A stretch of DNA of 64,000 nucleotides from NCBI RefSeq assembly GCF_003219795.1, contig NZ_QJVC01000001.1, positions 434,001 through 498,000 on the forward strand. The letters run 5' to 3'. Below are positions 7,739 through 16,002 of the stretch, piece by piece. Position 1 is the stretch's first letter. Each line of letters begins with the position of its first letter. The stretch comes from Arthrobacter psychrolactophilus (GTDB taxonomy: Bacteria > Actinomycetota > Actinomycetes > Actinomycetales > Micrococcaceae). The notes beneath the pieces are model-generated. The model did not search any database, was not told where the DNA came from, and worked only from the letters and a program-made list of their open reading frames with translations. The position numbers were made by a program, and so were the translations under genes.

Positions 7739-10468
7739 ATGCTTTTTAATTCGTTTGCCCAACGCCGGTCCGACGGCCGGCATTATTCTGGGCCTGCGAA
7801 ATCGGGGTCTCAAACAGTCGCTAAGCGGATTTCCGCGGGCATCCTTGGGCTCGCCCTGCTGGCCAGCATCGGAGCTGGTGCGGTTGTCTCAGACCCAGCA
7901 CAAGCAAACACACCCGATGCCACGGCATCGGCCACTCCCGGTGTGGCTCAGACGGTGGAGAGTAATGAAGCTCCTGTGATGGCTACGACGACGGAAGCTG
8001 CTGTCGAGTCGCCCCTGACGGCGACGGCAACTGTGACCCCGGAGGAAGAAATTCCCCAGGCCGACGACAGTGAAGCCGCTGCTGCGGCCAGTGCCGAAGC
8101 GATCGTTGTTGAAACTCCCAAGACTCCCGTGCGTGCCGCCAAGGAAGCGCCGCTAGCGCAGCTTTTAGCTGCTCCTGCCGTGAGGTTGAGCTGTGCTTCT
8201 GGAATTGTCTACACGACAGATACCAGTGGAGTTATCCGCCGGGTCAACACCGCCACTGGTGCGCAGACCACGGTAGATACCATTCAGGCTTCAGGGCAAC
8301 TCCTTAACGGTTTGGCGCTCACGAAGAATGCCAATTTTGCTTACGCAGTCGGCACACAAGCAATCCGGGGAAACAGGGATCCCGAGAACGTTGGTGACGT
8401 GACTGTGTACCAGTATGAATCGTCAACGGGAAATACTACGGCCCTCAATGGTGCCCAAAATGTAGCCATTACCTTTCAGAACTTCGTGATGGGTGGAATT
8501 AATCCGAAGACTGATATTTATTACTACGGCCGTGTTGTTGGTGCGACGCTCGAACTCTACGCTTTCAATACTCAGAGCGGCACGAATATTGGCAAAGTAG
8601 GATCTTTCAACGTACCCGCCGACTCCCGTGGAACGAACCGGGTCAATGGTGACTTGGTTTTCAGCTCCGAGGGCATCATGTATTTCGTTGCCAGCGCAGA
8701 GTCAACGGCAACTGATTCAAACATTCTGATGCGGGTGAATCAAACACTTCCAACAACGGCAGGCAATACTGCATTAACTGCTTCGAAGATTACGAACCTG
8801 AACATCAACAACCAAGCGAAGCAGTTCAACGGGATTGCTTTCGACGGAGGCCATCTTTTCCTTGATACCTCTGCCGGAGAGCTGTTCAAGGTAGATCCCA
8901 GCAGCGGCAACGTTGTAACATCTCGTTCGAATGTCTTGAGCGCTCCTGTTGATATGGCTTCATGCCAGTACAACAACACGCTTCTGGTGCAGAAGAACAT
9001 TGTTGACCGGGTCGTCAGTGCCGATCAATTCATCATGAAAGCAGCAGTTGGCGGCACGTTGATCGGCACTGACGGAACCACAACAGGATCCACCGCCGGT
9101 CTCCAGACAGCCGACGGTACCTTCGGATCAAGCGTTCCGATCAGTGGAAGTGTCATCACAATCAGCGAGACTGGGACGGTCGGAACTAATCTATCCAACT
9201 ATTCCTCGACCTGGAGCTGCACCGACCAGGGTGGTGCTGCAGTGGGCTCCGGAACGGGTACTTCGGGTTCATTTACTTTTCCTCCCCAGGAAACCAGTGG
9301 CGTGAACGTCAAGTGCATCTTCACGAACTCGCCGAAGAGCTCTCAGGTCACGGTCACGAAGACCTGGGTTAATGCTGTGACTGGCGACACCGCAGGCTTC
9401 ACCGCCAATACCGCGACAGGCACGTCCGTGGCATCCACTAGCGGCAATGTCATCACGGCCAATTTCTACCAGGGAACCATGGTTAACGTGGCCGAGGTTC
9501 TCGGCGCGGCTAACAAGGGTATCTATGCCACCACTCTCAAGTGCACGAATGCCGAGGGTGCACCAGTGACGCAAGGGACCCTGACGGGCTCCTTTAGGCT
9601 CGGCGCCAGCAACGTCACCTGTGCTTATGTGAATACGAATACGCCAGCCTCGATCGTCGTCGACAAGAAGTGGATCGTTGACGGGGTTGCCTATGACAAC
9701 GGCAAGCAGCCTTCCGGTATCTCCGCAGCGCTGACGCTGACCGGTCCCGGCGCTGCCGGTGCCACGGCACAGGGATGGGCCACCGCACGCACGGGGTACT
9801 TTGCGGGCGATAACGTCTCTATCGCCGAGACCATGAGTATTGACCCGCAGATGCGGTGCACGCTGACCAAGTCAGCACTGACGCTCGCCAACGGAACAAC
9901 AGTCTCGAACACGCTTCCTTCAAACGTGGTGTTGGCTGCCGGGTCCAATAGCTATCTCGTCACTAACACGGTGGATTGCCGCACGGAGCTGACCTTGCTG
10001 AAGTTCATCGACGGTAGCAACGGCACCAAGCTGTCCCCGAGCGACTTCACCTTGACGGCTACTCCCAGTAGCGGAACAGCCTTACAGGTTCCCGGTGCAA
10101 ATACTGTGACGGCGGCGAATACGAAGGTTGTTCCTGCTGGAACTGCATACACCTTGAGCGAGTCAAGCCCCACCCAGTTCGCTTATCAGCAACTGAGTTT
10201 GCAGCGGTACACCGGAGTGGTGAATGCCAACGGCACGCTCGCCGACCCCACTGCGTGGGTAGACGCCGCGGCGACAAATGTCTCTGTTCCGCGCGGACAC
10301 CACGAGATTTACCGCTTCGTGAACGCCAGCGTCCCTGCTTTCACTCTTCCGCTAACTGGCGGTTCGGGATCTTCGCCTTACCTGCTGGTGGGAGGTGGCC
10401 TGCTGGTTTTGGCCGTCCTGGCTGCCGCATGGGTCATCGCGAGAAGGGTTAGGTCTAATCGATCATGA
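7739..10468 (+). CDS. LPXTG-anchored pilus tip/adhesin protein
   Basis: A 909-residue surface protein. Residues 1 to about 58 form a long signal peptide (basic start, hydrophobic stretch ISAGILGLALLASIGAGAVV, AQA cleavage site), followed by an Ala/Thr/Glu-rich linker to about 150. Residues about 155-420 look like a beta propeller (repeated GxVYTTDTSGVIRRV and GELFKVDPSSGNV-like blades) bounded by two cysteines. Then come several Ig-like/prealbumin-like repeats (VTVTKTWVN..., IVVDKKWIVDG..., LTLLKFIDG...). Sorting signal LPLTG at 870-874, a hydrophobic helix and a basic tail. The ATG at 7739 has GGGGGAG upstream; an in-frame ATG at 7691 is poorer. First gene of an adhesin-pilin-sortase cluster; probably the tip or minor pilin. 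The ligand is unknown. Confidence 0.8.
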   Translation: MLFNSFAQRRSDGRHYSGPAKSGSQTVAKRISAGILGLALLASIGAGAVVSDPAQANTPDATASATPGVAQTVESNEAPVMATTTEAAVESPLTATATVTPEEEIPQADDSEAAAAASAEAIVVETPKTPVRAAKEAPLAQLLAAPAVRLSCASGIVYTTDTSGVIRRVNTATGAQTTVDTIQASGQLLNGLALTKNANFAYAVGTQAIRGNRDPENVGDVTVYQYESSTGNTTALNGAQNVAITFQNFVMGGINPKTDIYYYGRVVGATLELYAFNTQSGTNIGKVGSFNVPADSRGTNRVNGDLVFSSEGIMYFVASAESTATDSNILMRVNQTLPTTAGNTALTASKITNLNINNQAKQFNGIAFDGGHLFLDTSAGELFKVDPSSGNVVTSRSNVLSAPVDMASCQYNNTLLVQKNIVDRVVSADQFIMKAAVGGTLIGTDGTTTGSTAGLQTADGTFGSSVPISGSVITISETGTVGTNLSNYSSTWSCTDQGGAAVGSGTGTSGSFTFPPQETSGVNVKCIFTNSPKSSQVTVTKTWVNAVTGDTAGFTANTATGTSVASTSGNVITANFYQGTMVNVAEVLGAANKGIYATTLKCTNAEGAPVTQGTLTGSFRLGASNVTCAYVNTNTPASIVVDKKWIVDGVAYDNGKQPSGISAALTLTGPGAAGATAQGWATARTGYFAGDNVSIAETMSIDPQMRCTLTKSALTLANGTTVSNTLPSNVVLAAGSNSYLVTNTVDCRTELTLLKFIDGSNGTKLSPSDFTLTATPSSGTALQVPGANTVTAANTKVVPAGTAYTLSESSPTQFAYQQLSLQRYTGVVNANGTLADPTAWVDAAATNVSVPRGHHEIYRFVNASVPAFTLPLTGGSGSSPYLLVGGGLLVLAVLAAAWVIARRVRSNRS

Positions 10469-10545
10469 CTCGCTGTGGCATAGCCACCCTCTGAACTTTC
10501 CATATTTTTCAAAGCTTTACTCACACCTTGATTAGGAAACCTCTC

Positions 10546-12015
10546 ATGTCAAAAGCACTCAATCCCTTCACCCGGCGGCTTACCGCTGGTATCGGCATCG
10601 CCGCCATTGCGGCCGCAACAATGTTTGGCAGCATGCTCCCAGCCAGCGCAGCCGATACGACTCCGGGCCCCGGAAATATCGACAATGCGATTAGCAAGTC
10701 ACTGACAATCCACAAGTTCGCGCAGCCCGCGACTGTGGGAACCGCGCCTGACGGAACGGAGCTCCCGAGCTCCGCGACGAGCGGCCTAGACGCCTTGAAT
10801 GGTGTGAAGTTCAAGGTTGAGAAGGTCAATAATATTGACTTGAGCACCAATGAGGGCTGGGCTCAGACGGTTGGTTTGACCCCCGGTGCCGTAGCCGCAG
10901 CGGATCTTACGTTCGTTGCCGAAGCCGCGACCGTCAACGGTGTTGTCACTTTCCCGAACCTCGCTAAGGCGGTGTACCTGGTGACCGAAACCGACCCGGG
11001 TGCCAACAACATTGCCTTTGCCGCCAAGCCGTTCTTGGTGACCTTGCCGCTTCCCAACAAGAGTGACAGCTCCTGGATCTACGATGTTCATGTTTACCCC
11101 AAGAACTCCATCACCGAGTTGTCGAAGACTGTAGATGACTCCACTGGAACTGGCCTTGGAACTGACGTGAAGTGGTCCATCGCTGCCAAGGTTCCCGCCA
11201 AGTCCGAGGGCAATGCCCTTGAATCCTTTGCCATCTCCGATACCCTCGATTCACGCTTGAGCTACAAGAGCGCCACCGTCACCTTGGATCCGGCAAGCTC
11301 GGCTTTGGTTCTGGACACTGACTACACGATTGATACGACGACGACTCCCGGCACGGTACTCATCAACTTCACGCCTGCCGGCCTTGCCAAGCTCGTTCCC
11401 GGCGCAACGGTCAACGTCTCCTTGGTCACCACCGTTGTCTCGCTGGGCGGCGTCTCGGGTGTCATCGAAAACAAGGCCGTTAGCTTCATCAACGACAGCA
11501 GCTTCACCTCCAACACGGTCAAGACCGTGTGGGGTAACGTCATCATCCACAAGGTAGCTGCCAACGATGAAAGCAAGTCCCTGACTGGCGCTGAATTCCA
11601 GGTCTACACAAGCGAAGCCGATGCCAAGGCAGGTACCAACCCGGTAGTTGTCTCCGGTACCTCCACCTTTACCTCAAACGCTAGCGGAATCGTTCAGATC
11701 GACGGCTTGCGAGCCACCGTGAACGGCACCGACACCGTAGTTGACTACTGGCTCGTTGAGACCAAGGCTCCGGCCGGTTACACGGTTGCCGGCGATGCCA
11801 GCAAGAGCAACCCGAAGAAGTTCTTCGTTGCTCAGGGCAAGGTCGCAACGACCATCGACATCACGGTTGCTAACCCGCAGACCCCGCCGTTCATGCTTCC
11901 CCTCACGGGTGGCCCGGGAACCGTGGCCTTCATGATCGTAGGACTGGGCCTGTTGTCCATCGCCGGTGGCGTGGCACTTCGCAAGCGCAGCACCCGCAGC
12001 GTTTCGCAGATCTAG
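10546..12015 (+). CDS. Sortase-polymerised backbone pilin (SpaA/FimA type)
   Basis: A 489-residue major pilin. A signal peptide ends near residue 36 (ASA-A). The pilin motif WIYDVHVYPKN spans 177-187, with Lys186 as the expected acceptor for sortase polymerisation. The E-box YWLVETKAPAGY starts at Tyr401, with Glu405 the likely promoter of an intramolecular isopeptide bond. The sorting signal LPLTG is at 451-455, then a hydrophobic helix and basic tail. Two further Ig-like segments (from ITELSKTVDD, and VIIHKVAANDESKSLTGAEF) match the D2/D3-type domains of SpaA pilins. ATG at 10546 with TAGGAAA upstream. It lies 77 bp after the adhesin gene. Confidence 0.9.
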   Translation: MSKALNPFTRRLTAGIGIAAIAAATMFGSMLPASAADTTPGPGNIDNAISKSLTIHKFAQPATVGTAPDGTELPSSATSGLDALNGVKFKVEKVNNIDLSTNEGWAQTVGLTPGAVAAADLTFVAEAATVNGVVTFPNLAKAVYLVTETDPGANNIAFAAKPFLVTLPLPNKSDSSWIYDVHVYPKNSITELSKTVDDSTGTGLGTDVKWSIAAKVPAKSEGNALESFAISDTLDSRLSYKSATVTLDPASSALVLDTDYTIDTTTTPGTVLINFTPAGLAKLVPGATVNVSLVTTVVSLGGVSGVIENKAVSFINDSSFTSNTVKTVWGNVIIHKVAANDESKSLTGAEFQVYTSEADAKAGTNPVVVSGTSTFTSNASGIVQIDGLRATVNGTDTVVDYWLVETKAPAGYTVAGDASKSNPKKFFVAQGKVATTIDITVANPQTPPFMLPLTGGPGTVAFMIVGLGLLSIAGGVALRKRSTRSVSQI

Positions 12016-12029
12016 TAACTCCCGCTGTA

Positions 12030-12064
12030 CCCGGGGAGAGCCGCTGACAGTGTCTCTCCCCGGG
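12030..12064 (+). terminator. Intercistronic hairpin between pilin and sortase genes
   Basis: An 11-bp perfect GC-rich stem (12030-12040 with 12054-12064) with a 13-nt loop begins 14 bp after the pilin stop. It has no T run, so it is more likely a partial terminator or mRNA stabiliser giving more pilin than sortase message. Confidence 0.55.
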
Positions 12065-12090
12065 GCCTTGACCTAGGAGTTTCGCCCACT

Positions 12091-12987
12091 ATGGGACGAC
12101 ATGCCATGCAGGAATATCTCACCCCGGTGAGCAACTCTCGAGCTAGGGTTCCTGGTTCGATAGTTCTCATCACCGTGTTCTTCTTCCTTGGCGTCAGCGT
12201 TCTCCTCTACCCCAGCGCAGCAAGCTGGTTTTCTACTCTGCAGCAATCCCGGGATGTAAATTCCTACGGCAACAGCGTTGAGATCTTAGGGCCTGTCGGA
12301 CGCAGCGAGGCACTTGCCTCAGCGCATGATTACAACAGCACGCTGACGGGAGGGGCGCTCCTTGACCCCTTCAGCCATGCTGCCGCAGACGCCCCAGTGG
12401 AAGCCGAGCAGCTCTATCAGAAACAGCTTGCGCTGAACCCAGATGGAGTCATGGCCCGCTTACGGGTTCCCAGCATCAATGTTGACCTACCGGTTCTCCA
12501 CGGCACCAGCGACGAGGTTCTCAAACGCGGCGTGGGGCACCTCTTCGGAACAGCTCTCCCGGTGGGCGGGCAAGGAAGTCACACCGTGCTCACCGGACAT
12601 GCCGGAATTCCCGAGGCGACACTCTTTACCCATCTCGAGGACGTTGTTCTCGGCGACAGTGTTGACGTGGAGGTGTACGGGGAAGTCTTGAGCTATCAGG
12701 TCAATAACATCCAGGTCATCCTCCCCACCGAGACAGAGTCGCTGCGTCCGTTCCCTGGCCAGGATTTGATCACGCTCATTACATGCACCCCGACAGGCAT
12801 CAATACCCACCGTTTGGTCGTCACCGCCGTACGCGTCCCCACACCGGAGCAAGCAGTTGCGGACGGAGGACATGCCGTGGAGATTGCGTTCCCTTGGTGG
12901 GCTGTGGGGTTGGGCTTGGCAGCGGCAGGATCCACCACAATTTTGTTGCTTTCCGCCAAACGCGGACGGCAACGCGAAGAATCCTAG
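12091..12987 (+). CDS. Class C (pilus-polymerising) sortase
   Basis: A 298-residue membrane transpeptidase. It has an N-terminal membrane helix (about 18-38) and a second one near the C-terminus (about 268-288), the two-helix layout of class C sortases. A DPF lid motif lies at 92-94. The catalytic triad is His170 (LTGHAG), Cys232 (TLITC) and Arg241 (NTHRL). Such enzymes join pilin lysines to the LPXTG threonine of the next subunit. ATG at 12091 after AGGAG. Being the only sortase in the cluster, it probably builds the fibre, with anchoring left to a housekeeping sortase elsewhere. Transcription may read through the hairpin at 12030-12064. Confidence 0.92.
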   Translation: MGRHAMQEYLTPVSNSRARVPGSIVLITVFFFLGVSVLLYPSAASWFSTLQQSRDVNSYGNSVEILGPVGRSEALASAHDYNSTLTGGALLDPFSHAAADAPVEAEQLYQKQLALNPDGVMARLRVPSINVDLPVLHGTSDEVLKRGVGHLFGTALPVGGQGSHTVLTGHAGIPEATLFTHLEDVVLGDSVDVEVYGEVLSYQVNNIQVILPTETESLRPFPGQDLITLITCTPTGINTHRLVVTAVRVPTPEQAVADGGHAVEIAFPWWAVGLGLAAAGSTTILLLSAKRGRQREES

Positions 12988-13051
12988 AACTTCCCCCAGG
13001 GTTCTAGGGTCATCCGGGCACCGCCGTGATGGTGCTCCGGATGCAGTACCG

Positions 13052-13086
13052 AGAGGGACCTCGACTTCCCCCGTAGAGGTCCCTCT
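13052..13086 (+). terminator. Terminator after the sortase gene
   Basis: A perfect 11-bp stem (13052-13062 with 13076-13086) with a 13-nt loop, 64 bp after the sortase stop. No strong T run. Together with the next hairpin it separates the convergent pilus cluster and pfkA. Confidence 0.55.
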
Positions 13087-13135
13087 TGGCATGAACAGAC
13101 CAGATGTGCACCACCGCAACGGTGCAGAAAACACG

Positions 13136-13166
13136 AATGCCCCTCAGCTCAAAGCTGAGGGGCATT
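13136..13166 (-). terminator. Terminator after pfkA
   Basis: A perfect 14-bp stem (13136-13149 with 13153-13166) with a 3-nt loop lies 21 bp beyond the pfkA stop. T-rich sequence is present on both sides, so it may also act for the plus-strand pilus transcript. Confidence 0.75.
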
Positions 13167-13187
13167 TAGTGTTTCCGTCAAGAAAAT

Positions 13188-14213
13188 TTAGCCGAACAAG
13201 ATGGCGGCTTCCTCGTAACGGTGCTGCGGAACGGTCTTGAGGTTACCCAAGGCTGCCTCGAAGGGAACGTGCTCGATTTCGGTGCCCTTGAGTGCCACCA
13301 TGGTGCCCCAGCGTTCCTCAACAACAGAGTCGACGGCGGCCATGCCCAGTCGGGTGGCCAGGACGCGGTCAAAGCTGGAGGGGACGCCGCCACGCTGGAT
13401 GTGGCCGAGAATGGTCGCACGGGTTTCAATACCGGTGCGGGCCTCGATCTCGGGGGCAAGCTGCTCGCCAATGCCACCCAGACGCGGGCGGCCGAAGGTA
13501 TCCAATCCGCGCTCGGAGTGAGCGGAATCCTGGTGATCGGGTACGAAGCCTTCCGCGACAACAACCAAGGGTGCGCGGCCGCGGTCGTGAGCTTCCTTGA
13601 CCCATTCAACGATCTGATCCATGCTGGTTTTCTGTTCCGGGATCAGGACCGCGTGAGCGCCTGTGGCCATGCCAGCGTGCAAGGCAATCCAACCAACGTG
13701 GCGGCCCATGACTTCTGCAATCATGCAGCGGTGATGCGATTCACCGGTGGTCCGCAGGCGGTCGATGGCCTCGGTGGCGATCTGCACAGCCGTATCAAAA
13801 CCAAAGGTGTAGTCGGTGGCGTCAAGGTCGTTATCAACGGTCTTGGGAACACCAACAATCTTCAGGCCAGCATCCGTCAGGCGACGAGCTGCGGCCAGGG
13901 TGCCTTCTCCACCAATGGCGATGAGGGCGTCAACGCCGAGTCGCTCCATATTGGCCTTGATGACCTCGGGGCCACCATTGCCTTCAAAGGGGTTGGTGCG
14001 GGAGGTGCCCAAAATGGTACCGCCCTGCTTGGAGATACCGCGAACCATCTGGCGGGGGAGGTCCATGACATCGCCCTCCACAACGCCGCGCCAGCCGTCA
14101 CGGAAGCCGACAAATTCGTGGCCGTAGCTCTTGATGCCTTTGAGCACGATTCCACGGATCACAGCGTTGAGGCCTGGGCAGTCTCCACCGCTGGTGAGAA
14201 TTCCAATTTTCAT
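13188..14213 (-). CDS. pfkA: 6-phosphofructokinase (group III, ATP type)
   Basis: A 341-residue phosphofructokinase, phosphorylating fructose 6-phosphate in glycolysis. Motifs: GGDCPGLNAVIRG at 9-21, GGEGT at 101-105 and PKTVDND at 123-129 with catalytic Asp127. Gly104 favours ATP over pyrophosphate as donor, while Lys124 is unusual for classic ATP enzymes; the Gly104/Lys124 pair defines the group III enzymes typical of Actinobacteria. MGRHVGW and the GHIQRGG motif for substrate binding are intact. ATG start at 14213; the gene stands alone with its own terminator. Confidence 0.93.
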   Translation of the reverse strand: MKIGILTSGGDCPGLNAVIRGIVLKGIKSYGHEFVGFRDGWRGVVEGDVMDLPRQMVRGISKQGGTILGTSRTNPFEGNGGPEVIKANMERLGVDALIAIGGEGTLAAARRLTDAGLKIVGVPKTVDNDLDATDYTFGFDTAVQIATEAIDRLRTTGESHHRCMIAEVMGRHVGWIALHAGMATGAHAVLIPEQKTSMDQIVEWVKEAHDRGRAPLVVVAEGFVPDHQDSAHSERGLDTFGRPRLGGIGEQLAPEIEARTGIETRATILGHIQRGGVPSSFDRVLATRLGMAAVDSVVEERWGTMVALKGTEIEHVPFEAALGNLKTVPQHRYEEAAILFG

Positions 14214-14340
14214 GGTTATCTTAGGTCCTTCGAGGGGTATGTCTTAATGGGGGTTGAGCGCGCCATTGAGCTCCTCTCTTGAACATTCTAGACGGTCATG
14301 TGATCCCGGCAACTTTCCGCCCAAGCAATGGACACTTTCC

Positions 14341-14559
14341 CTACGATTTTTTCCGGCTCAGGATCTTGACGACACCGCCGGAAACCATGGCCACACCGGC
14401 ACCGAGCAGGAACCACATGGCCGTCTGTCCGGCGTCCAGATCGAGCCCCAACTGGCTGCTGAGAATTATCAAGATACCTAGGGCAAGTACGACGGCGCCC
14501 CAGACTATGGTGCCGACGCGGACCGGGTGGGTGGTTGTTTCAGTGGCGGGGGTGCTCAT
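14341..14559 (-). CDS. Small two-helix membrane protein next to the PspC gene
   Basis: A 72-residue protein with two hydrophobic segments (VGTIVWGAVVLALGILIIL and AMWFLLGAGVAMVSGGVV) and a basic end (KILSRKKS). The ATG at 14559 has GGAG six bases upstream; an in-frame ATG at 14610 would give 89 residues. It follows the PspC/LiaF-like gene and is probably in the same operon. It resembles the hydrophobic helices of LiaF/PspC membrane parts, but I cannot give it a function. Confidence 0.65.
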   Translation of the reverse strand: MSTPATETTTHPVRVGTIVWGAVVLALGILIILSSQLGLDLDAGQTAMWFLLGAGVAMVSGGVVKILSRKKS

Positions 14560-14621
14560 GGTGTGCTCCGTAGCGGGTGAAATGGGGTGATGGCTGGATG
14601 AGGTACTCATGCTGGCGTGGC

Positions 14622-15887
14622 CTACGGGGCGGTGACGATGTCGATGGAACTCGCGGCGCCCTGTAAGACGATGATGAGGCCGTTGCCGCTGGCCGTGGGG
14701 TTGAGCTCGGTCGTGGACTCCTCGGCGAGGACCTGGCCGTCGTTCTCGCCGTCAACGGTCAACGATGCTGCGGCGAGTTCACTCTGGATCCGAACAGGGA
14801 TGGAGGATGGAACCTTGACCGTGATATTAGCGGCAACCACGTTCAAGGGAACCCGGACATCGCTGGTGAGGGGAGTTCCGTCGTCGAACTTTGTCAGGTC
14901 GATCATGGAGTTGCCCAAAACAACCGTCCTGCCGGCTTCGGCGACGCTGATGCTGCCGGGTTGCCAGCTGGACTCATTGAACGTGTCGAGGTTGCTGGTG
15001 TGGACGGGGAGACTGAACAAGGAGGCGAGCACCAGCGCGATGACTGCAAAGGTGCCCAAGCCGCCGGCTGCACGCCCGCGAATGCCAGAGAAGATGATGC
15101 CCGCACCGGCCGTTAAGGCGGCGGCGGCCATGGCAACTCCGGCTTGGTAGCCGTGAAGGTCCCACACATTGGCCGAATCAAGCAGCAGCACCGCGGAGCC
15201 AACAATGGCGGCTAAGCCCAAGGTCAAGAGCGTGGCCGCGGCGCCAAATCGCGGAATGACGACGACGGGCGTTTGCTTGACGTACATCCGGGGGTCGGGG
15301 GTAAACGGCGGTGGCGTCGCGAAAGCAGCCGGTGCGGGGCCAGCCTCTGCAGGAGCCTGCTGAGAAGCTTGGCTGACTTTTCCGCGATTCATGGCCCGGT
15401 AGATGATCCAGCCGACGATGGCTAAGCCGAGCAGCGGCCAGGGGAACCCGTCGTGATCAACACCAAAGACGAATCCTCGCCCCGGGCCGACCATGCCCAG
15501 GAGAGTCACGATCGCTGCACCGGTCATGCCACTGGTCCACCGACCGCGTCCCACCTCTTCAACGTGGATGCGTCCGTCGGGTTCGGGCAGGAGTGCCCAG
15601 GCCACGCCGTAAGCGAGAAGCCCCACACCGAAAAACAAGGTCAGGACCACGGCCAGGCCGCGCACAATGATGGGGTCGATGCCCCATTTATTGCCCAGGC
15701 CGCTGCACACGCCACCAACCCATCGTTCGCTTCCGCGCTGGATGCCCAGGCCACGGATCCACTGGAAGAAGCGAGCAGATTCTGTGGTGGGAGGCAGCGG
15801 CGGTGGCGGTGCGGTTGGGGCATGCTGCTCGGTCGGATCGGTTGCGGGGCCAGTCGGTTGGTCCGAGGCGTCATGGGAAATGTTCAT
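14622..15887 (-). CDS. PspC-domain protein with LiaF-like C-terminus
   Basis: A 421-residue membrane protein. After a Pro-rich start, a PspC domain covers about residues 48-105 (SERWVGGVCSGLGNKWGIDPIIVRGLAV). Several membrane helices follow (about 120-160 and 215-290). The C-terminal 130 residues are an extracytoplasmic beta-rich domain (VPLNVVAANITVKVPSSIPV) like the C-terminus of LiaF, an inhibitor of the LiaS kinase in Firmicutes. It is divergent from a PspC-kinase/regulator pair, so it is probably the membrane partner that sets their activity. ATG at 15887 with GCAGGA upstream. The role is inferred from domains and context. Confidence 0.8.
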   Translation of the reverse strand: MNISHDASDQPTGPATDPTEQHAPTAPPPPLPPTTESARFFQWIRGLGIQRGSERWVGGVCSGLGNKWGIDPIIVRGLAVVLTLFFGVGLLAYGVAWALLPEPDGRIHVEEVGRGRWTSGMTGAAIVTLLGMVGPGRGFVFGVDHDGFPWPLLGLAIVGWIIYRAMNRGKVSQASQQAPAEAGPAPAAFATPPPFTPDPRMYVKQTPVVVIPRFGAAATLLTLGLAAIVGSAVLLLDSANVWDLHGYQAGVAMAAAALTAGAGIIFSGIRGRAAGGLGTFAVIALVLASLFSLPVHTSNLDTFNESSWQPGSISVAEAGRTVVLGNSMIDLTKFDDGTPLTSDVRVPLNVVAANITVKVPSSIPVRIQSELAAASLTVDGENDGQVLAEESTTELNPTASGNGLIIVLQGAASSIDIVTAP

Positions 15888-16002
15888 AGTTCAATCCTGC
15901 CGTTCGTGGGGAGCCGGCGACCATCGGGGGTGACCCTGAAAGAACCCTGAAGGAACCCCGGGAAGCGCTACGGGAGAGCCCTTATCGTGTTTGGATGGGA
16001 TC

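Noticed and set aside
13221-14282. 353-codon open frame on the plus strand over pfkA
   Set aside because: pfkA on the other strand has all catalytic motifs; the antisense product resembles nothing.
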